From positions 1 to 6,159 of the forward strand of contig CAYZOJ010000074.1 in assembly GCA_964480195.1 (NCBI GenBank): a DNA stretch of 6,159 nt, written 5' to 3'. This DNA comes from Stercoripulliclostridium_A sp964480195. GTDB taxonomy: Bacteria; Bacillota; Clostridia; Christensenellales; DTU072. Below are positions 1 to 5,604 of the stretch, piece after piece. How positions within the stretch are numbered: the first letter of the stretch is position 1; every line of letters starts with the position of its first letter. Below the pieces are notes generated by a model, which was not told the DNA's origin, made no database searches, and saw nothing but the letters and a program-made list of their open reading frames with translations. The translations under genes were made by a program, and so were the position numbers.

Positions 1-19
1 AAAAAACTACAAAAAAGGC

Positions 20-48
20 AAAAAAACGCAACGGTCTTATGCTTTGCG
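20..48 (-). terminator. Possible weak second terminator
   Basis: On the minus strand a 5-bp stem CGCAA/TTGCG (27-31 and 44-48) with a 12-nt loop runs directly into seven T residues (20-26). The stem is short and the loop large, so it may be only a backup for the stronger terminator just before it, or chance. Confidence 0.3.
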
Positions 49-65
49 GTAACCTACAAAAATGC

Positions 66-97
66 AAAAAAATTAGGCGTGGTAAGTCGCCACGCCT
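66..97 (-). terminator. Rho-independent terminator downstream of the fic gene
   Basis: Read on the minus strand, an 8-bp perfect stem AGGCGTGG/CCACGCCT (75-82 and 90-97) with a 7-nt loop is followed two bases later by seven T residues (66-72). It begins about 30 bases after the fic stop codon, so it ends transcripts coming through fic. On the plus strand there is no comparable T-tract, so it acts in one direction. Confidence 0.9.
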
Positions 98-126
98 TTA
101 ACGATGTTTATAAACTTTGGTCGTTT

Positions 127-978
127 TTATTCTTCTTCGTAGTAATAAGAATAATCTATACCTTTCATAAAAATTTCACGGTCTTCTATCTTGTCGGTTA
201 AAGCATTTTGGATAAGAATTAATATTTGACTATAATCAACCACGCTTAATTTCATTGCGCTCAAATATTCCGTTTTGTCAATCTTGCTCCAATCGACGCA
301 TTTAGAAAGGTTTTTCTTAAATATTAAGTCTAACCAAATACGCGTTGTCCTGCCATTACCCTCCATAAAAGGATGTGCCACGTTCATTTCGACGTACTTT
401 CTAACAATTTCTTCGACGGATGTTTCGGGCATTTTTTCAATACTATTAAGGGTTTGGTCTAAATATCCGACACTCGCGAACACAAAACCGCCTTTGCTTA
501 TATTTAACTTTCTGATTTGTCCTGCAAAATCGTATAATCCGCCAAAAAGGTATGCGTGGATTTGTTGTAAACCGTTTATGGTTCCGACCTCGATGTCATT
601 AATGAGTCCGCTTTCAAACATTTCGTATGCTTTCTTTTTGCTTTGCTCATCAATAGAAGTGCCCTTTGTTTTAATCCATTTTAAAAACGCGTCCGACTTC
701 TTACTCGGAAGAATTGCCATAAGCATATTTAATCCGTCGTCGTCAATAACGTCGGTTAAATATTTTTTACCGTCTTTGGCGGTTATTTTCAGTTGTTTGC
801 AAATTGCAATCAACTGCGGATTTCTGCGTTTTATGGTTGCCCAATATATTCTCGGCGAAGAACTTAACGAAAGCGCTTCGATAATATCCACGGCACATAA
901 CTGCCAACGAGAAGTTTCTTCATCCCATACGGAGCGGACAGGAACGTTATCAAAAAATCTAATGGACGTTTTAATCAT
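127..978 (-). CDS. Fic-domain AMP-transferase with BRO/DinD-like N-terminal domain (class III-like, self-inhibited)
   Basis: This 283-residue protein has two parts. Residues about 5-105 resemble the BRO-N/DinD-type domain of phage antirepressors and DNA-damage proteins: a W-x-L-C-A-V-D-I-I core, then SPRIYW, then DGKKYLTDV, ending in SKKSDAFLKWI. Residues about 115-270 form a Fic domain with the full active-site motif HPFMEGNGRTTR at 202-213 (catalytic His202, metal-binding Glu206, nucleotide-binding Arg210 and Arg213) and a flap-like stretch KGGFVFAS near 162-169. Fic proteins of this kind transfer AMP from ATP to a hydroxyl side chain; some relatives modify GyrB or ParE. The C-terminus carries SYYYE at 277-281, matching the C-terminal inhibitory motif (S/T)xxxE of class III Fic proteins such as NmFic, so no separate antitoxin is expected, and none is seen. 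The start is supported by GAGGA (984-988) five bases upstream. The gene is more A+T-rich than its neighbours and ends at a terminator, which suggests accessory DNA. The target and the role of the N-terminal domain are unknown. Confidence 0.9.
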   Translation of the reverse strand: MIKTSIRFFDNVPVRSVWDEETSRWQLCAVDIIEALSLSSSPRIYWATIKRRNPQLIAICKQLKITAKDGKKYLTDVIDDDGLNMLMAILPSKKSDAFLKWIKTKGTSIDEQSKKKAYEMFESGLINDIEVGTINGLQQIHAYLFGGLYDFAGQIRKLNISKGGFVFASVGYLDQTLNSIEKMPETSVEEIVRKYVEMNVAHPFMEGNGRTTRIWLDLIFKKNLSKCVDWSKIDKTEYLSAMKLSVVDYSQILILIQNALTDKIEDREIFMKGIDYSYYYEEE

Positions 979-983
979 TTTTA

Positions 984-988
984 TCCTC
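984..988 (-). promoter_or_regulatory. Ribosome binding site of the fic gene
   Basis: GAGGA on the minus strand lies five bases before the ATG at 978. The 86-nt gap between the pseudouridine synthase stop and this start shows no convincing terminator (only a 5-bp AT-rich hairpin at 1042-1056) and no clear promoter, so read-through from the upstream operon is possible. Confidence 0.65.
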
Positions 989-1064
989 GCTCACAATTTC
1001 TGATACAAGTCGGTTTTACCGTTCCGCGGAAATTCTCGCTTTTTAGTTACGCTAAACCAATCCG

Positions 1065-1778
1065 CTATTTTATCGCAAGCTTGGTGTTGATGTCAAAGAA
1101 CTTCCACGGCACTTCCTCGACGGGAGGATATACCCTGAACACCATGATTTCTTTTGTGGTCGGGTGCGGGAAGCGAAGCTCGTATGCCCATAGTGCCAAA
1201 TTATATCCGAGCGGAGATTTACCCTGTCCGTACTTATAGTCGCCGAATATCGGCGTCGTCAACGTGGCAAGCTGTACGCGCGCTTGATGAGATCTGCCGG
1301 TAACGAGTTTGATGTCGAGTAACGCTATTTCTTTTTTAGCTTCGACGACCTTGTATTCCATTACGGCGATTTTGGCTCCCTCTGTCGTAAGGGGCACGCA
1401 GTATACGAGATTCTTTTTTTCGTCCTTATAGAGTGCGTTCTTGAGAATGCCTTTTTTCTCGCGCGGAGTCCCGCAAGTTACGGCAAGATACTTTTTGTCG
1501 AATTCGCCATTACGTATCGACTCCGAAAGACGGGACGCAGCCTTGCTTGTTTTGGCAAAGACCATAACTCCGCCCGTGGGACGGTCAAGTCTATGTACGA
1601 GTCCGAGATAAGCGTCGCCGGGCTTATCGTACTTCTCGACGAGATACTTTTTAAGCATATCGAGGAGATTGTCATCCCCGCTTTCGTCCCCGCACGTCGA
1701 AACGTTTTGCGGTTTTACGACAACCAAAATGTGATTGTCTTCGTATACGATGTTAATGTCCGAGTAGTCGTTATTCAT
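1065..1778 (-). CDS. RluA-family RNA pseudouridine synthase
   Basis: This 237-residue protein isomerises uridine to pseudouridine in rRNA or tRNA. The RluA-family signature HRLDRPTGG lies at 62-70, with Asp65 as the catalytic nucleophile, followed by VMVFAKTSKAASRLS and, at 159-170, VTGRSHQARVQL, the conserved RNA-binding and active-site segment. The N-terminus begins directly at the catalytic fold (IVYEDNHILVVVKPQ), with no S4 RNA-binding domain, as in RluA and TruC rather than RluD, and the length is normal for such short members. An in-frame ATG at 1823 would add 15 residues but would overlap the upstream gene by 40 bases. The ATG at 1778 has an AGAGGA site nine bases upstream and leaves a 5-nt gap, so it is preferred. 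It is the last gene of the regulator-methyltransferase-synthase run. The target uridine cannot be decided from sequence. Confidence 0.93.
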   Translation of the reverse strand: MNNDYSDINIVYEDNHILVVVKPQNVSTCGDESGDDNLLDMLKKYLVEKYDKPGDAYLGLVHRLDRPTGGVMVFAKTSKAASRLSESIRNGEFDKKYLAVTCGTPREKKGILKNALYKDEKKNLVYCVPLTTEGAKIAVMEYKVVEAKKEIALLDIKLVTGRSHQARVQLATLTTPIFGDYKYGQGKSPLGYNLALWAYELRFPHPTTKEIMVFRVYPPVEEVPWKFFDINTKLAIK

Positions 1779-1783
1779 ATAAT

Positions 1784-2653
1784 CTAATCCTCTGAAAAAC
1801 GCATCATCGCGCTTGCTCCGCAAGGAAGTATAATATTTTTTTGCTCAGTTGGCAAGCCTATTTCGTATGCTTTGGTAAAATGGGGCGTTTTTGCGAACAC
1901 CAATTCCAAAACATTGCTCATTACCGACGGTTGCAATCCCGTCGTGTAGCTGTTGATGAGGTAAAAGAGCGGATTGTCCGAGAGCACTCCCGCCGTAAGC
2001 TCGACAAGTCCGTAAATCTTGTCTTCAAGCTTCCACATCTCTCCGCGCGGACCTCTTCCGTAACTCGGCGGGTCCATTATAATCGCGTCGTAACGATTGC
2101 CCCTACGAATTTCGCGTTCGACGAACTTAACGCAATCGTCGACTATGTAGCGAATGGGCTTGTCCGCAAGCCCCGAAAGTCTTGCGTTGACGCCCGCACG
2201 TTCACACATCGCCTTCGCCGCGTCCACGTGAGTTACTTTGGCGCCCGCCGCCGCACAAGCGACGGTAGCCCCGCCGGTATATGCGAACAGATTCAAAACC
2301 TTTATTTCTCTATTCGCGCCCTGAATGAGGTCGGTCATTTGCGCCCAGTTGTATGCCTGCTCTGGGAATATTCCCGTATGCTTGAAGCCCATGAGTTTGA
2401 GCGAAAATTCAAGGTCCCTCCAATGCACACGAAATTCTTCGGGGATTTTTTTGAATTTAACCCATTCTCCGCCACCCGTCGAACTGCGTTCGTAAACGGC
2501 GTGAAGCCCCGGATACTTGCGCATATCGAAGGGCGCTTCCCATATGATTTGCGGATCGGGTCTAAGCAAAATTACTCCGCCAAAGTCCTCGAGCTTATAG
2601 CCGTTGCCTGTTGCTATTACGCGGTAGTCCCGCCATTCGGTCGAATATTCCAT
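1784..2653 (-). CDS. Class I SAM-dependent methyltransferase, COG1092 (RlmI/RlmK-like) family
   Basis: This 289-residue protein probably methylates 23S rRNA or another RNA using S-adenosylmethionine. After a short N-terminal beta-rich segment (about 1-75) comes LMGFKHTGIFPEQA (87-100), typical of this family. SAM-binding motif I is NLFAYTGG (121-128), and THVDAAKAM (141-149) holds the acidic residue that contacts the ribose. The catalytic motif IV is DPPSYGRG (194-201). No PUA domain is present, unlike E. coli RlmI, so it is a minimal member, and the exact base and position cannot be read from the sequence. The start codon lies 3 nt after the regulator's stop with only a weak GGG-type site, so translation probably depends on coupling to the regulator. 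Its stop lies 5 nt before the pseudouridine synthase, so two RNA-modification enzymes are produced together. Confidence 0.9.
   Translation of the reverse strand: MEYSTEWRDYRVIATGNGYKLEDFGGVILLRPDPQIIWEAPFDMRKYPGLHAVYERSSTGGGEWVKFKKIPEEFRVHWRDLEFSLKLMGFKHTGIFPEQAYNWAQMTDLIQGANREIKVLNLFAYTGGATVACAAAGAKVTHVDAAKAMCERAGVNARLSGLADKPIRYIVDDCVKFVEREIRRGNRYDAIIMDPPSYGRGPRGEMWKLEDKIYGLVELTAGVLSDNPLFYLINSYTTGLQPSVMSNVLELVFAKTPHFTKAYEIGLPTEQKNIILPCGASAMMRFSED
1788..1793 (-). promoter_or_regulatory. Ribosome binding site that fixes the pseudouridine synthase start
   Basis: AGAGGA on the minus strand lies nine bases before the ATG at 1778 and inside the last codons of the methyltransferase gene. It supports the shorter start over the in-frame ATG at 1823 and suggests translational coupling between the two genes. 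Confidence 0.7.
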
Positions 2654-2656
2654 ACG

Positions 2657-5431
2657 CTAACCCATTATTTTTATAAATTTGTCAAGCTCCGCCGCCATAT
2701 TGCTGTAATCGTTCTTTTGGTCAATAAGGATAAGGGAGCCCAAGAACCTCTTTGCTTCGGTATACTCTCCGTCACTCGTGAGAGCACGTACAAGCTTTAA
2801 GAGATTGATTATCATTTCCTGTTTAAGACTTATGCGCTCGTGCGCAAAATCCGACTGTGGCATATCCGTGGCGAAATCGGCTCTGTATATCGAAAGAAGC
2901 TCGTCCATTAACTCGACTTTGCGCTTCATATCAACCGCCCGACCGTAATCCTCCATGACCTTTTTATAGCGCAAATAGTCGTTGTCGAGGTTTTCTATCG
3001 TCATCACGTAACGCGCATTGACGTACTGGAGTTTCATATTCACTCCGTGTCGCGCCATAGTTGTACGGATAATGTTGTTTGTGGTTTTTAGATTGTTTAT
3101 CGAGCTCTCGTAAAGGTATCCCTTCCAGAGATAGTCGATAATGTCGCTTCGGCTTATGCCGATGTCCCCGGCAAGAACATAGTGCAAGAAAAGTTCCTTG
3201 GACTTACGCGTTTTCCATTGTATCTCTTTGCCGTTTACCGATATGCTTATGTCGCCGAACATTCCGATTTTAAGGACTGTGCCGTCCGACAACGCGTTTT
3301 TGCCTTTGCCCGAAAGTATGTCGACGGTTTGAACCACCGCGGGTTCGATGCCGGTCTCCCGAGCATAGTCCAATAACGGATCGAAAATGTCTTCCGCAAA
3401 ATTTACGACGACCATCGTCAGTCCGTGCGACGCCACCACTTTAAGCATATTGCGAACGAGCGAATCGACGTTCCGGAGATCCCCTGTCGAGAATAAATGC
3501 GACGCCAACATCCCGGTCGATATCATCCACGCGCAAGACCTGTTTCCGCCCGACGCGCGTACCGCCTCGGTTGCATAAAAATACGCTTTTTCGCGATCGC
3601 CCGTTTTGTAGCAGACATACGCGTACGCCGTCGCCGCCTGTACGATAAACGTCGGACAATGCGCTTCGGTATATTTGAGGGTGGATTCGGCAAGCTTTTT
3701 GGCAATATCCGTTTCTCCCGCACGAGCTCTCAATAACGTCCTCACCATCAAGGCAAAAAATCTCGATTCGTCATCGCGCTTGTCGGAAGTATGCGACATC
3801 GCAAGTTGCATGTATTTTTCGATTTCATCTCCGTTCCCGCTGTAAAACTCGTACATCGCAAGTACCGAATACAAGAGCGAAAGCTCACTGTTGTCGTCGC
3901 GCTCCAATGCGTATTCGACAGATTGCTTTATCGCGGCAACACTCTTTGCGGGCTCGGTTCCGAAATAACTTACCGCGCTGATTTTGGCGGGGACAACAAA
4001 CCCGGGAAGCGCCTTGCACACCTCATTGGCTATAGCTACTGCGTTACGGTAGTTGCCCGTCCTAATATACTGAAAGGCTACTATCTCGGCAAGTTTGGGA
4101 TACCAAACTTGCTTTTCCGCGCCGTCCTCATGGAGATAGCAATCCGCCTCTTGGATGGTCAACAGTTGTTTGAATACGGGCGTATCGGAGAATGCGGATT
4201 TATGCAAAATCTTGCATTTGTCGATTGCACCGCACTCGATTTTTTCTTTAAGAATATCGACGTATTTTGTAAGCTTTTCGGCGTTTTGCTCTCTTCCGAG
4301 CACTTTGAGCATTACCCAAATCGCGCCGTAGAAAAGAGGTTCTTCGTGGTTTGCGTATTCAGTTACGAGTGCGTATGCAAGTTCCGCGTCTATCGTATCG
4401 GGAGCCTCTTCAAGACACGCGAAAACGCGCACGAGTTCGAGCCCGGGGAAGCCGTCCGGGATATTAAACGCCATTATTTCTTTGGAATGCGCGCACGCAA
4501 ACGAGTACGCTTCGAACGCGGAGCCGTCGTGTTTTGCATAGTCGCGAACGATGTTTTCGGCGTCCTCGAACCTACGTAGCTCCAACGCGAGCATAAGGTC
4601 GGAGCCGACGGCACCCCTCTTTGCGACGTACTCGAAATATCTGTCCTCGTACGAGCGGTCGGCATAATCCGGCACGGGCATATCCAAGCCGAGTAAATAC
4701 TCTCGGAGTCCGTCGTCCATAATGTAACGTTCCTCGCCGTCAATCGAGAATTGATACGCGTAAACGCCTTTGCGCACAAGATATTTGAGGGTGTTTTCGC
4801 AACCTTCGCAAATGCTCTCGACAAGCCCGCCCGTCGCAAACGGGAAATTCGCGACGTAGCTCAAAAACGACAGCTGTTTTTCGTCAAGTCCGGATAAATA
4901 ACTTTCGTACGTGCAGTACTCGGTCTTTAATCCGAGGTGCTCTTCACTGATTATATACGGGTAGTCGGGCTCGAGCCTGGTAAAATCGAGTTTGAAATAT
5001 TCCGTCGCCGAAAGCACTATTTTGAGGTTCGACGGCGCGTGTTTGATTAAATAAACGAATGCGGAATAGTCGTAATCGGCGGGAAGCTTCTCCATCGAAT
5101 CGAATACGAACAACACCGCACGACGTTCCTTTTCGATCTTGCGTAAAACAGAGGTGATTGTGGAAACGGAACTCCCGAAATCGCAGGTTCCCGCACCGCG
5201 AACGACGTCGAAACACTCGGAATTCTTGCCGAAAACGCGTTTGCCGACGGTTACTCCCAAACGACAAAAGTCGTCCGTCAACGGGCTGAAGCGAAAATAT
5301 TTATAATGGCGATTGCAAAGCTCGCGCAAAAGATCTATGCGGTTATATTCCGACGGACAAATAAGAAATACCGTTTTGGCGTCACACGTCATTATATCGT
5401 TTATAACGGCATTTACTTCCGAGTCCAACAT
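2657..5431 (-). CDS. Large transcriptional regulator: degenerate STAND/MalT-like ATPase, TPR-like repeats, C-terminal SARP winged helix and BTAD
   Basis: This 924-residue protein has four parts. Residues 1-165 look like the ATPase of MalT/LAL regulators: VFLICPSEYNRIDLL (21-35) sits where a Walker A P-loop belongs but lacks the Gly-Lys-Thr core. AVLFVFDSM (105-113) matches Walker B, and HAPSNLKIVLSA (131-142) matches the strand after it. Residues 165-250 resemble the following winged-helix segment. Residues about 260-700 are alpha-helical and TPR-like. Residues 719-812 form an OmpR/SARP-type winged helix (LKIGMFGDISISVNGKEI, then KSKELFLHYVL), and about 815-924 resemble a BTAD. The usual AfsR-type order is reversed: DNA binding is at the C-terminus, as in MalT, but with a SARP domain in place of LuxR. 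It is probably a cytoplasmic sensor-regulator with unknown ligand. It heads the minus-strand operon and probably binds its own promoter, which carries 11-bp-phased repeats. The start has GGAGG six bases upstream. Confidence 0.85.
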   Translation of the reverse strand: MLDSEVNAVINDIMTCDAKTVFLICPSEYNRIDLLRELCNRHYKYFRFSPLTDDFCRLGVTVGKRVFGKNSECFDVVRGAGTCDFGSSVSTITSVLRKIEKERRAVLFVFDSMEKLPADYDYSAFVYLIKHAPSNLKIVLSATEYFKLDFTRLEPDYPYIISEEHLGLKTEYCTYESYLSGLDEKQLSFLSYVANFPFATGGLVESICEGCENTLKYLVRKGVYAYQFSIDGEERYIMDDGLREYLLGLDMPVPDYADRSYEDRYFEYVAKRGAVGSDLMLALELRRFEDAENIVRDYAKHDGSAFEAYSFACAHSKEIMAFNIPDGFPGLELVRVFACLEEAPDTIDAELAYALVTEYANHEEPLFYGAIWVMLKVLGREQNAEKLTKYVDILKEKIECGAIDKCKILHKSAFSDTPVFKQLLTIQEADCYLHEDGAEKQVWYPKLAEIVAFQYIRTGNYRNAVAIANEVCKALPGFVVPAKISAVSYFGTEPAKSVAAIKQSVEYALERDDNSELSLLYSVLAMYEFYSGNGDEIEKYMQLAMSHTSDKRDDESRFFALMVRTLLRARAGETDIAKKLAESTLKYTEAHCPTFIVQAATAYAYVCYKTGDREKAYFYATEAVRASGGNRSCAWMISTGMLASHLFSTGDLRNVDSLVRNMLKVVASHGLTMVVVNFAEDIFDPLLDYARETGIEPAVVQTVDILSGKGKNALSDGTVLKIGMFGDISISVNGKEIQWKTRKSKELFLHYVLAGDIGISRSDIIDYLWKGYLYESSINNLKTTNNIIRTTMARHGVNMKLQYVNARYVMTIENLDNDYLRYKKVMEDYGRAVDMKRKVELMDELLSIYRADFATDMPQSDFAHERISLKQEMIINLLKLVRALTSDGEYTEAKRFLGSLILIDQKNDYSNMAAELDKFIKIMG

Positions 5432-5437
5432 TGTCTG

Positions 5438-5442
5438 CCTCC
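5438..5442 (-). promoter_or_regulatory. Ribosome binding site of the regulator gene
   Basis: GGAGG on the minus strand, six bases before the ATG at 5431, is a near-ideal Shine-Dalgarno site. It fixes the start of the 924-residue regulator. Confidence 0.85.
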
Positions 5443-5461
5443 GTATATAAGTATCTTGCTA

Positions 5462-5498
5462 AAATTATTAGTAAATCTATTGTAAATTATTAGTAAAT
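5462..5498. repeat. 11-bp-phased direct repeats over the regulator promoter (candidate SARP operator)
   Basis: GTAAAT occurs on the plus strand at 5471-5476, 5482-5487 and 5493-5498, each copy exactly 11 bp after the previous one. The outer two lie in a perfect 15-bp direct repeat, AAATTATTAGTAAAT, at 5462-5476 and 5484-5498 (period 22 bp). Relative to the minus-strand promoter, one copy is in the spacer, one overlaps the -10 box and one covers the predicted start site. Direct repeats spaced by one or two helical turns are the known binding pattern of SARP regulators. That this regulator is the one binding here is inference. Confidence 0.7.
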
Positions 5499-5507
5499 AA
5501 TTGTCAA
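5479..5507 (-). promoter_or_regulatory. Promoter of the regulator/RNA-modification operon
   Basis: On the minus strand a perfect -35 box TTGACA (5502-5507) is followed by a 17-bp spacer (5485-5501) and the -10 box TACAAT (5479-5484). This is one mismatch from the full housekeeping sigma consensus. The predicted start site is near 5472, giving a leader of about 40 bases that contains the GGAGG site. A promoter this strong should not need an activator, so regulation here is more likely repression. Confidence 0.85.
5485..5502. promoter_or_regulatory. Inverted repeat filling the promoter spacer
   Basis: AATTATT-AGTA-AATAATT is a perfect 7-bp inverted repeat with a 4-bp centre. It coincides almost exactly with the spacer between the -35 and -10 boxes of the minus-strand promoter. 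It could be the operator of a dimeric repressor, an alternative to the phased direct repeats, or a by-product of the very A+T-rich sequence. Confidence 0.4.
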
Positions 5508-5516
5508 GGAATTACC

Positions 5517-5522
5517 TTATAA
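5517..5522 (+). promoter_or_regulatory. Weak candidate -10 box for the plus-strand gene pair
   Basis: TTATAA lies about 80 bases upstream of the first small gene. No good -35 box stands at the expected distance: the 17-bp position holds TAAATA, inside the repeat region. If real, it would be a promoter needing an activator bound to the phased repeats just upstream. I see no stronger plus-strand promoter in the intergenic region. Confidence 0.2.
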
Positions 5523-5536
5523 AGGGATTTGCCCGA

Positions 5537-5553
5537 GGTGAATTTTGGGTGAA
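5537..5553 (+). repeat. Pair of GGTGAA repeats at 11-bp spacing
   Basis: GGTGAA occurs at 5537-5542 and 5548-5553, exactly one helical turn apart, upstream of the small gene pair. The sequence differs from the GTAAAT repeats over the divergent promoter, but the spacing is the same. Two copies of a hexamer can arise by chance, so this is weak on its own. Confidence 0.35.
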
Positions 5554-5574
5554 AGCATTTCGCACGTTTTTCAC
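5549..5574 (+). other. Possible leader hairpin
   Basis: GTGAAA (5549-5554) and TTTCAC (5569-5574) can pair across a 14-nt loop in the leader of the small gene pair. There is no T-tract after it, so it is not a terminator. The stem is short and its significance is uncertain. Confidence 0.25.
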
Positions 5575-5593
5575 GCGAACGGCATATTATAGC

Positions 5594-5599
5594 GGGAGG
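5594..5599 (+). promoter_or_regulatory. Ribosome binding site of the first small gene
   Basis: GGGAGG lies five bases before the ATG at 5605. This strong site is the main reason to treat the 85-residue reading frame as a real, well-translated gene. Confidence 0.8.
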
Positions 5600-5604
5600 C
5601 GAAT

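Noticed and set aside
127..978. Fic toxin with a separate antitoxin gene
   Set aside because: No small antitoxin gene lies beside it, and the C-terminal SYYYE inhibitory motif provides inhibition within the same protein.
275..1003. A 242-codon open frame on the plus strand
   Set aside because: It is antisense to the fic gene, whose Fic motif and C-terminal inhibitory motif are unmistakable; the translation is a Ser/Ile/Leu-rich shadow.
1042..1056. Hairpin TTTAG/CTAAA between the pseudouridine synthase and fic as a terminator
   Set aside because: The 5-bp stem is A+T-rich and is not followed by a T-tract on the minus strand.
1065..1823. Longer pseudouridine synthase starting at 1823
   Set aside because: The added 15 residues overlap the methyltransferase by 40 bases and do not look like family sequence; the start at 1778 has a good ribosome binding site.
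1841..2800. A 319-codon open frame on the plus strand
   Set aside because: It lies opposite the methyltransferase and the end of the regulator, whose family motifs are clear. Its translation shows no recognisable domain and is Arg/His-rich, as expected of an antisense shadow.
3791..4579. A 262-codon open frame on the plus strand
   Set aside because: It is fully inside the regulator gene on the other strand, has no ribosome binding site that I can see and no family features.
5564..5591. Sporulation sigma-K-like promoter: AC, 17 bp, then CATATTATA, on the plus strand
   Set aside because: The match to AC-N17-CATAnnnTA is exact but carries little information, and the start site would fall inside the GGGAGG ribosome binding site, leaving no usable leader.
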